NCBI GenBank assembly: GCA_013180625.2
Contig: SNVD02004792.1
Span: 1 to 64,000, forward strand
Direction of reading: 5' to 3'
DNA length: 64,000 nucleotides
Source of the DNA: Boswellia sacra
Lineage: Eukaryota; Streptophyta; Magnoliopsida; Sapindales; Burseraceae
Positions 55,364 to 64,000 of this stretch are shown here, in pieces (position 1 is the first letter of the stretch; each line of letters begins with the position of its first letter). Position numbers and translations under genes: made by a program. The notes under the pieces are model-generated. The model searched no databases. It was not told the origin of the DNA and was given only the letters and a program-made list of their open reading frames with translations.

Positions 55364-56110
55364 AGATTCTTCAATAGTAAGAGTCTTTTTGTTAAAAACT
55401 CTATATGCTTTACTATGGTTGGAGTAGCCAACAAAAATTCCAACATCGGCTTTTGCATCAATTTTCCAAGGTTATCCTTGGTGTTTAAAATAAAACATTT
55501 ACATCCAAAAACTTTAAAAAAATCCAATGTTAGGTTTTCTTCCTTTCCAAAGTTCATAAGGAGTTTTCTTTATTAAAGCTCTAATATGGACTCTATTGAT
55601 TATAAAGCATGCAATATTAACGGCTTCGGCCCAAAAATATTTTGACAAATTATTTTCAAGTAACATGGTCCTAACCATTTCTTGGATAGTCCTATTTTTC
55701 CTCTCAACAACACCATTTTGTTGTGGAGTTCTAGGTGAGGAAAAATTATGCTCAAAACCATTTTCATCACAAAGATTTTCAAATGCAATATTGTCTACTT
55801 CACCACCATGATCACTCCTAATGGACACAATAGAATATCCTTTTTGATTTTGGACTCTTTTTGCAAATTTTGAAAAAGCTTGTATGGCCTCATTTTTAGT
55901 TTTCAAGAATAATACCCAAGTGAATCTTGAATAATCATCCACAATAACAAAAACATAATACTTTCCACCAAGGTTTTGAGTTCTTGATGGTCCAAATAAA
56001 TCCAAATGAAGTAATTGTAGAGTTTTATTTGTTGAAATAAATTTCTTTTGTTTAAAAGAAGTTCTCACTTGTTTTCCAAATTGACAAGCATCACAAATCT
56101 TATCCTTTTC
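55315..56110 (-). pseudogene. Copia II integrase
   Basis: 56068-55514 encodes LDLFGPSRTQ (Asp), IRSDHGGEVDN (Asp) and PQQNGVVERKNRTIQ (Glu), then KTPYELWKGRKPNI. A frameshift at about 55515, in an A run, moves the next part ([17 protein letters not shown]) to the frame 55557-55315, and another near 55460 returns it to the RT frame. It is otherwise complete and acts on cDNA ends in the nucleus. Confidence 0.88.
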
Positions 56111-56530
56111 AAATTTTATTTTTGGAAGACCATCAACTAAATCATTTTTAGAAATTTTGAAATTGTGTCCATGCTAGCATCACCTAATCTTCTATGCCAT
56201 AACCAAGCATCATGATCAACAATGAAACAATTTTCTACATGATCATTAACATCAATATCAATTGTATAAATATTACCACATCTATTACCAACAAATAATG
56301 TCTTATTGTTACTAACATCCTTAATCACACATCTATTAGGCTCAAAAGCAACAAAATATCCCTTATCACATAATTGACTACTGCTAATCAAATCATGTTT
56401 CAAACCATGAACAAGCAAAACATCTTTAATAATAGGTGAAGAAGGGTTACCAATATCACCATGTCCGATTACCCCTCCTTTGGCATTATCACCGAAGGTC
56501 ACATAATACTCCTGCTTTCTTCATGATTAA
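56110..56530 (-). pseudogene. Copia II pre-integrase (gag-pre-integrase) segment
   Basis: 56502-56137 reads MTFGDNAKGGVIGHGDIGNP, LVHGLKHDLISSSQLCDKGY and HDAWLWHRRLGDASMDTISK, carrying the His-containing finger that precedes integrase. A one-base shift near 56150 breaks the link to the integrase. The protease active site lies upstream in a degraded stretch. Confidence 0.82.
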
Positions 56531-57240
56531 TCTTGAGACTTAGAGGCATCTCCGGTCATATGCTTGGAGCATCCCTATCTAAGTACCACTTGGTGTTTGC
56601 CACTGTTGTCTCTATAATCAACATTTCAAAAGAGTACTTTTTTTGGTACCCAGAAGTTCTTGGGTCCTTGGGGGTTGTTATGGTACTTTTTGGAACCCCA
56701 TATTTTTTCAAATAGATTTCTCTTAATATAGCAAGAATCCTTTGTGTCCTTTTCTCCACAATAAAGTCCTGAATGATTAGGAATATTCCTAGAAGATGCA
56801 TTAACAAAATAGTTTTAAAATAGTTTTGAGTTTTATGAGTTTTATATCCTAACCCTCTTTTATCAAAAATACACCTTTAATTTTGTAACATAGAATTCAA
56901 ATTTTTTGTGCTTTTTGTAAAACTATCAACAATATTTCTTAAGTCATTATTTTCCTTTTTCAAACTAGCATTTTGCTTCTCCAATTTATCAAAATCCTTT
57001 TGTTTTAAAATGCCATTTTCAGTTTTTAATAAATGTATTTGACTTTCCAAACTCTCAAAATCTTTTTGCTTTAAAATTTCATTTTCATTTTCTAAAGCTT
57101 CATTTATTTCTACCACCTCTTCTAATTGAGATAACATGATTTTTGACTTCCTTTTGAAAGCATTAATTTTTGAATTTTGCTTATCAACTTGCACATGTAA
57201 ATTTTGGAATGCTTCAAGTAATTCATCCTAATGAAAGTTT
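56531..57240 (-). pseudogene. Copia II gag C-terminal coiled coil and protease region
   Basis: 57194-56877 is an open frame of 105 residues with heptad-like text (LSQLEEVVEINEALENENEI, LEKQNASLKKENNDLRNIVD). 56530-56870 corresponds to the protease part: the minus strand has SGCSKHMTGD-like text in broken frames and many small deletions. Confidence 0.65.
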
Positions 57241-57660
57241 AGGATCATAGTCTTCGAATACTTACCTCATCTTCACTTAAGCATAAGCCCGATTTTTGCC
57301 ACTTCGCAATCTTCTTCTTCGGTGGAGCTAGCTTCACTATCATCCCAATTTGTGGCTTTCATTGCTTGGATTTCTTGTTTTGACTCTTGAAGTAAGGACA
57401 ATCCATCTTTACATGTCCCGGTTTCTTGCACTCATAGCAAATGACTTGATCATTTTTCTTATCTTGCGTTGAGCTTTGCCCTTTGTACTCCCTTCTAGAA
57501 TTCTTCTTGAATCCTTGGTTTCTTCTAATCATCCTTTTTTAGCTTTCTTGTAATAAATGCAAGATCTTCATCATCTCCTTCATCGTTGGACTCATCATCT
57601 TCTTTTGTTGAAGATTTGAAAGCGATATTTTTCTTTTTCTTGAAATCTTCTTCATTCTCC
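57241..57660 (-). pseudogene. Copia II gag zinc-knuckle region
   Basis: On the minus strand at about 57450-57400 it reads CYECKKPGHVKMDCPYFK, a CX2CX4HX4C RNA-binding knuckle. Acidic and Ser-rich text (DDESNDEGDDEDLA) lies near 57555-57600. Copia I lacks this whole segment. Confidence 0.75.
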
Positions 57661-58279
57661 TTCAGGTGATTTCATGAGTCATGAGAGAACCCATAAGTTC
57701 TTCTAATGGTAGTTTGGTGAGGTCCTTTGCTTCTTGAATTGCCGTCACCTTTGGCTCCCAAGATTTTGGTAACACCTAAGAATCTTTATCACCATTTCAA
57801 CATTAGAATAAGATTTACCAAGAGATTTCAAACTATTAATAATATCCGTAAATCTAGTAAACATTTCAGAAATTGATTCATCCGATTTCATCTTCAAAAG
57901 CTCATAACTATGAACTAGCATACTAATTTTGGATTCTTTAACTTGACTAGTTCCTTCATGAGTTATTTCACGTGTGTGCCATATTTCTTGTGCCGTAGAA
58001 CAAGTAGGATATTCTATGACAAACACATTCATAGCTTTAGTATTCAAACTCAATTTCTTTTTATCATCTTCACAAAACTTTTTAGGTTCTTTAAGCATGC
58101 TTTCCCCATTTTCAATTTTGGTAGGAACAAAAGGTCCTTCCAAAACAATAGACCACAAATTATAATCAAAAGATTTCAAGAAAATACTCATTCTATTTTT
58201 CCAATAAGAGTAATCACTTCCATAAAAATAGAGTTAGAGATAGAAATCCCCAACATATAAGTTGAATTAAAATTGCCAT
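57660..58279 (-). pseudogene. Copia II gag N-terminal part
   Basis: The start codon is at 58279, but early small deletions shift the frame; the open frame 58191-57745 reads SIFLKSFDYNLWSIVLEGPF, then TCSTAQEIWHTREITHEGTS and KSLGKSYSNVEMVIKILRC. It matches copia I gag closely. A deletion near 58020 removes the LDRNEFNRI part and another near 57770 breaks the end. Confidence 0.85.
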
Positions 58280-58335
58280 AGCTCAACTGAATCGATTAGT
58301 TGAACAAATTGAGCAACCTTAGCCGAATACCACGT

Positions 58336-60137
58336 TGTGACCCAGGTATGGCGAACCCAAGAGGGGGGTGAATTGGGTTTTATTATCAAAACGGATTTAG
58401 AAAACTTTTCTTGAAGATCAAAATTAGTTCACTCTTCTTGAAAATAAAGGTGAAAGAGAAATGAAATTAGAAATTTATCAAAGGAATGCAATCAAGAGAA
58501 TGGCAATAAAGAACAATCACAAGTGCAAGTAAATATAAAGAGATAGGGATAGAGAGAGTGCAAACTCAATTTACCTGGTTCGGCAAACCTTGCCTACGTC
58601 ACGGGCTCCTAGCTCCACGAGCTAAGCTTTTCACTAAGTTGTAGAAATCTTTACAACTTGCTTGATGAACAACCTCACCAAGACTTTTTCTTTCAACTCT
58701 TGATAACACCATGCCAAGAGTTCTTCTTGATGAACAACCTCACCAAGGCAACTTCCTTCAACTCTTGATAACACCACACCAAGAGTTCTTCTTGATGGAC
58801 AACCTCACCAAGGCAACTTCCTTCAACCCTTGATAACACCACACCAAAGTTCTTCTTGATGAACAACCTCACCAAGGCAACTTCCTTCAACTCTTGATAA
58901 CACACAACAAGAGTTCTCTCAAGGATAACTATTATCCTTTACAATAATATCTCACTCTCACCACAATACAAGAACAAAGATAATTTTTACAAAAAAAGTA
59001 TAACTCTCTTCAAAGAGTAGATAAATAATATAAAAGCTCTCTAGACTTGATATTTCTCTTGCTTTTTGCTTGTTAAAATGCTTCTCTTGCACTTGTTGAA
59101 TGCATGGGAGAATGGCTCCTTTTATAGGCAAATGAGATTAACTTAATCAAGTGAAGACACCATCTCCAAATTTTCTGCCCACCATAAAAATCGTAATTTT
59201 GTCTGCCATTTTTGTCAATTTTCCGTTTGAAATTTGAAAATATTCAAAACATAAAAGATCTGCACATTTGAATAAGCTTTCCAACGCATCAAGAACCAAG
59301 TCATTTGGATATCTGTAACTCAAGATATGGCCAAAATACCATTCAGTGCTCATGTGACTTGATTTTTCTTTCTTGTGTCAGTCCACCAAATTGAATGATA
59401 ATTCTGTCAGCTTTCTGTTTGAAATTTGAATTTCTTCAAAACATGAAAGATCTTCATATTTGAATAAGCTTTCCAAAACATTAAGAATAAAAGCATTTCG
59501 ATATCTCTATCTTAAGATATGGCTAAAACATCATTCGATGCTCATGTGAGTTGATTTTTCTTCTCTGTGTCAGTCCACCAAATTGCATGTCAATTATGTC
59601 GGCCTTCCATTTGAAATTTGAATTTCTTCAAAACATATGAAATGTGCTTCATTAAGTCCTCTTTCCAATTCCATAAGAATCAAATCATTTTGATTTTTCT
59701 AGCTCAAGATATGTCCAAAAGAGTATTCGGTGCTCATGTCAGCTGCTTCCATTTGTCTTTCAACTTGCAATGATGATTTGGACAACCTTGCACTTGAAAT
59801 TTGAATTTCTTTAAAACATATGAAATGTTATAAATTGAGTAAGCTTTTCAAAGGCTTAAGAATCACATCATTTGGATATTTGTAGAGATATATATGGCCA
59901 ATTGATTGAACATTGCTCATGTATCACATTCCTTGAGTCAATCCTTGTTCTTAAACTTTGGTGCCTTTAACATGTAGTCTTCTCCTTAGCTTCAACACTT
60001 CATTTAATAAGCCTCTTCTTGATTTTAAAATTATTTCAATGATCTTACTCTTGCACAAAAATAAACATGTTAGTAAATCACAATTAATCAATGTGTATTG
60101 TTATCATCAAAATTATCATGTAGCCTTAGGGCTAACA
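58336..60137 (-). mobile_element. Copia II 5' LTR (right, 1,802 bp)
   Basis: It has four 65-bp units (58660-58920), the most in this family here, and the four units of about 185 bp. The inner border reads ACCACGTTGTGACCC, where copia I has ACCACTTGTTGACCC, so both the PBS edge (58320-58333) and LTR end have changed. It ends GGGCTAACA at 60137. Confidence 0.9.
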
Positions 60138-61225
60138 CATGAATCCGAGTTGTGTACTAAAAATTATGGCCCAAAGAGTTAACGTAGCACATGGCTAAAA
60201 ATGCTAAAAAGCTAAAACAGAGCTTCAAATCAAAAAGTATGGCGAGCCCTTGCCAGTACAAATTTGAAACTTCGATTTCAGGCCAAAAGTATGGCGATGC
60301 CATATAAGTCCACTGGCATGCCCTCAGCATCGAATCTAAAAATTTTGCATTCCTTTTCCCTATAGAATTTAGATGCCAAAACTCTACACCTATAAATACG
60401 ACATCATTAAACATGTTTAGGAGTTCCAAGGGGCTAAGGAGGCCTAGGAGGATGGCTAGGAGCAAGATTTCTTCAGCTACAAACTAGTTTTTCTTTCTTT
60501 TCTCCTTGTGTTAATGTTTGGAATTATGATTTGTATTTTGTTTAGTTTAGTTATGAACTAGTTTTCTTTTCTAGGGCTAAGATGTAGCCAGATTATAATG
60601 TTTGGATTCTTTTAATCTCATTCTATTAATGCTTTATTCCATATTATGTTGAGTTATTCATTCTATGCTTAATTCTTATGAAAGCCTGCACAACTTTTAC
60701 ATGATTTTGGGATTCAATTTGAGATTAAGAAGTAATAATTGTTTCTGCTATTGAATGAATTGCCATAAATCATATGAGATAGAGATATGAATGTGATTTG
60801 TGTAGGCTTATGTGATTTCTTATGTTTAATGGAAATTAATAGTGAGTTAGATGAAACAGAGATGTGATTTTAACCTATTAATATACATTGTTATTGCTTG
60901 AGAAAGAATAACAATTAATTTAGTGAAATTGGTTGGCAACATAGGAATAAACATTAAACGATTGGATTAGTAAATTAATTAATCTTGGTGAAATCTAAAA
61001 CCCTAGAGCTTTTATACTTCGTTATTTTCCTCTTTATCATTGTTTTCTTCCTTCAGTTGTTAGTTTAGTTTATTTTCTCATTAATTTATCATTAATTAAT
61101 CATTATTCAAACAAAACAAGAGTTATCTATGGTTTGCTAGTTAGTAACATAATCCTTGTTGGAACGATACTCTATTTATCACTTTATTACTGTTACAATT
61201 CTATATGCTTGCAGATTTTGTGTAA
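60138..61225 (+). mobile_element. Ty3/gypsy LTR fragment, related in style to 3212-4624
   Basis: A TATA box (ACACCTATAAATACGACA) at 60386-60403 is followed by a T-rich leader, and the closing part (CCTTGTTGGAACGATACTCT, then ATTTATCACTTTATTACT) parallels the end of the LTR at 3212-4624. The 5' end is missing, cut by copia II. No PBS is recognised after 61225. It is probably the same broad lineage but a different family. Confidence 0.65.
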
Positions 61226-61950
61226 TAGGAAGGAAATAAAGTTCAAAAATATGCAAACATGCGGAAAACAGGAGAGGGATTGCATCATAAGTTAATACAG
61301 AAGAAATACGATAAAACTTGAAAAAGCGAATGAGCACTTCTATTCATCACACCGAGCTCAACGAGCCAACGAGCCCAACCATTGGAAGAAGGATCCGCAC
61401 CAAGCATTGTGGCTTCATCTATCTTCGAAGTGCCCTACTCCCAACATCAATCTCCACAAAATCTAGTATCTCACCACCAACTATGAGCCTAACCTTTTCA
61501 ATCAATGCCTTAGGTCCTCCTCCAAAACGAGTTCCTCACCATTAATGTGAGTCTACCCGGTTCAACTAACATCATGTAATCTCAAAAAACACAAAATAGA
61601 ATTCAAGAGTAAAGCAATTATAGAAACGAAGGTTAGAAGGGTGATAAAATAAATACGAAAATGAAACAAGGAATATGAAAAAAGAAATAAAGTGATAAAC
61701 TAATGTCACCTATGAATCCAGTGATATTGCTGATTGTTTGATCAAAGAAGGACTAGGACACCTATTTCTGGGATAAATGGCGTCCTTTACATGTCGACAG
61801 ATTGAGACTTAAAATGAACAACTATTCATGGACTAAATAGTGTTCATAAGCGTGATTTGGATAACCATTCATGGTTTGAATGGTATCTTTTAAATGGTAG
61901 AGAAAGCGATGGCCACCTATGATATTGCGTCATCCATAATAACAATAGCA
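61226..61950. other. Unassigned stretch
   Basis: A 75-codon plus frame (61318-61545) has no recognisable motif. 61780-61890 contains two loose repeats around AACNATTCATGG. No gene is supported. Confidence 0.35.
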
Positions 61951-62175
61951 AAAACAGAATAAAATGTGATAAATTTAAATTACAATAAGTAAAATACGAC
62001 AAAAGTAAATGGTGATAAATAAAGAGTGTGACAAAAGTAAATGGCCATGAGTAGAAAGTGTGATAAAAGTAAATCGCGATAAAGTAAAGAATATAAATAA
62101 ACAAATGGTAATTAAAAGGATCAAAATAAATATAAAATAAAGGTGATAAAAGTAAAATGCAACAAAATAAATGGT
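61951..62175. repeat. Degenerate tandem repeat of about 30 bp
   Basis: Seven or so units of the type AAGTGTGATAAAAGTAAATGG run from 61960 to 62170. The minus strand gives a chance frame of Phe/Tyr/His. Confidence 0.75.
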
Positions 62176-63175
62176 GGAATACTAAAAGAGGAACATGTTA
62201 GAATGGTGGTTTCCCATCGAGCAATATCGATCCACCACCACTTGACCATATTCACCTAATCTCCACATCAAACACAAATAAAAGAACATAAATGATGAAT
62301 ATGATAGTAGAAATGTGGTGATTTGCCCTCAAACTTTATTAAATACTAAGAATTGGTGGTCAGTCATTTAAAAATCGATTGAAAACAAGGTTGTATATGT
62401 GAAGTTTTCAAAGGAAATGGGTTTAAAATGATTGAAAGTGGGGGTTATATGTGTAAAATTTGGGAGAAAGTGGGTTGAAATGGATGGAAAAATAGCTAGG
62501 GAGGAATTTTTCTTGGTTATGCATGCAAAACGAGGTGAATAGTAGATGCCGACATCGAAATTGAAGTTCTAAACAATCACAATGTCAACGTATTCCCTTT
62601 GAGCTAATGAATCTAAGGGATCTTTGAGGAGCCCATGTAAATTGAATTGATACACAAGTCACATTTTAACTCATCGAGTGTCGGTATGTTTTGTTTCCTC
62701 ATTGATGAAGGATTATTAAAAGTCAGAGGATATGAGCATGTGATTCATTGTGGCCGATATGCTGAGTTCCAACAAAAGTTGGAAAATAGAGATGAGAGAT
62801 GTGTGTGGATCAACAAAGTGCATTCAGAATCTATAGCATCCTACGTTGGCACTTTGCTGATGATTGGGCACTTTTTGTGCCATGCACATTGTGCTTGATA
62901 TGTTAGAGTACAAACAAGCAAAGTCACTTGATAACAACAAATTCTACACAAAGAGGTAAACTTCCTTAGCAATTAAAGTGAAGAACATGATCTTACAGTG
63001 CACAACAGTTTTGTGGGAGCAATGTTTTATTTGGAAAAGGAATGTCCAATCTGGGGAGACCACTTGCTTCAAAAAGTTGTCAAGTAGAGCCAATTTGGTG
63101 CTTCAACTAAGGTTGCCCCAATCACCCTGTGAATCATATGAGAAACGAGGGGGTTCAGAAGTGTGACATATGAGG
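62176..63175. other. Unassigned stretch with an unrecognised 83-codon frame
   Basis: The plus frame 62647-62898 has mixed residue content (GYEHVIHCGRYAEFQQKLEN, then RDERCVWINKVHSESIASYV) that looks more like protein than the low-complexity frames nearby, but I recognise no family and see no neighbours that support it. The rest of the stretch shows nothing. Confidence 0.3.
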
Positions 63176-63300
63176 AAGAGTTACAAGGTGGTTGTGGCAA
63201 TTGATTCTCAAAATGGATAGAAGTCCCACTCACAGTGTTGACTCCACTGGGAACAAGAGAGAAGTTGATTCCAATTGGAAATATCGAGTTTAACAGTTTT
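63176..63300 (+). pseudogene. Possible Ty3/gypsy integrase scrap
   Basis: YKVVVAID followed, after a small frame change, by SKWIEV (about 63180-63220) resembles the VVAIDYFSKWIE block at the first part of Ty3/gypsy integrases, which copy 2 of Tat has near 21855-21890. Only this short block matches, so the call is weak. Confidence 0.3.
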
Positions 63301-64000
63301 CTTCTATAAATTGTTGACTTTTGCCCCACTACACTTTTTCACACACAAAGCACAACTACCTTTTTTCTAGTCACGTGGCATCAGTATAAAAGTCCTCGTG
63401 CTCCACTCAAGCCTTGGATGACTCATAATGGTGTCACCACCTTTGAGCATGTACTATTTTGACGGTATAAAAAGAGGCCGACCCAAGAGGGTATCTCTCA
63501 CTCAAATGAGCCCAGACCATCGAACCATTTTGACTCAGCCCATATAGTCAATCTAATTGATTTCCTTTGGGATTACCAGAATATCTTATTTAACATGGGC
63601 ATGAACTTTCAAAACCAGATCAACATTATCTGCTGATCGTCTGTGCCATATATGAACAATGTGCAACCAAAAACCTGATTAATTAACTAAATCCATGAAA
63701 ATTTGAGATCAGTTTTCATGCATTCATTACTAAAGATCCAGGCAGTTGCACATTGTTCGCATAAAAATTGTGCACGATCTACAAATTACAAAATTCTTGT
63801 TAACACTACCTATTTACTTAAAAGCCACCAATCTAGATTGCATGATGTTTGCATATGGCTTAGATAGTGCTTGGACATCATGAGATGTAGATTGAGGATA
63901 TGGGTAATCAAAGTGATTGCCAACAACAAGTTTCATAGCCACTTAGTAATGAAGAGAGTCATGTCAATCTTAGGACTAGAAAGAGCTTTACATCAAATCC
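63301..64000. other. Unassigned right edge of window
   Basis: GGTATAAAAAGAGGCC near 63461-63476 is a good TATA-type core, so a promoter or LTR may start here, but no downstream gene is visible. The remainder shows no recognisable feature. Confidence 0.35.

Larger units (their letters stand above)
51645..60137 (-). mobile_element. Ty1/copia element II (8,493 bp, minus strand, same family as I)
   Basis: LTRs 51645-53294 and 58336-60137 enclose gag, knuckle, pre-integrase, integrase, RT and RNase H, reading right to left. It is the fuller sister of copia I and keeps RT (with [10 protein letters not shown]) and RNase H. Frameshifts are few. Flanking five-base sequences (AACAG left, CATGA right) do not match, unlike copia I, so a rearrangement, inter-element recombination or misassembly has joined different flanks. 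Confidence 0.92.

Noticed and set aside
61318..61545. 75-codon plus frame near a gypsy LTR end
   Set aside because: Pro/Ser/Thr-rich with no motif; could be chance, and no partner frame is visible.
1..64000. tRNA, rRNA or snoRNA genes
   Set aside because: No cloverleaf with A and B boxes or rRNA signature was noticed on either strand; only PBS sites complementary to initiator tRNA-Met.

Overview
This window is plant nuclear DNA made almost entirely of nested transposable elements. Evidence for a flowering plant: LTR retrotransposons of plant lineages with an initiator-tRNA-Met primer binding site, a CACTA end, a BED-finger hAT transposase remnant, a cytokinin-activating LOG-type pseudogene, a plant mobile domain gene, and gene fragments with GT-AG introns. 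I see no intact host gene. The species cannot be named from the sequence.

Layout. 1-1212: a hairpin-bearing tandem repeat, then an intron-less LOG pseudogene. 2051-4624: the 3' end of a Ty3/gypsy element ending in an LTR that starts TGATAAGTG; inside it (2407-2444) is a perfect 38-bp palindrome identical to the Nextera mate-pair junction adapter, so continuity there is doubtful. 4625-29011: two head-to-tail partial copies of a Tat-lineage Ty3/gypsy family. Copy 1 (4625-11859) is the 3' region plus LTR, and carries on its antisense strand a multi-exon plant mobile domain (PMD) gene. Copy 2 (11860-29011) runs from protease through RT, two RNase H domains and integrase to a 3' LTR. It is split by copia element I (14927-21784, minus strand, 5-bp target duplication TTTAC).

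29012-32406: 5' part of a third copia element (minus). About 33040-34960: decayed hAT transposase (minus). 35932-41625: the best preserved element, a chromovirus with two 512-bp LTRs (about 17 differences by eye), PBS, PPT, 4-bp target duplication, and a gag-pol frame broken by three stops and one frameshift. 42842-43190: copia remnant. 43408-45363: solo LTR of the Tat family. 46160-48912: decayed plus-strand copia, cut by a CACTA left end at 48913, followed by four exons of a host SCP1-like phosphatase gene (49750-51034, minus). 51645-60137: copia element II (minus), same family as I but with RT and RNase H present. 60138-61225: 3' part of another gypsy LTR. 61226-64000: mostly unrecognised.

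The genes do not form a host pathway; each retroelement had its own gag-pol cycle. Three things stand out: the antisense PMD gene and a second antisense frame in the Tat family, the phosphatase exons beside the CACTA end, and the adapter. By relative breakage the chromovirus is young, copia I and II are intermediate, and the Tat, hAT and plus-strand copia copies are old.
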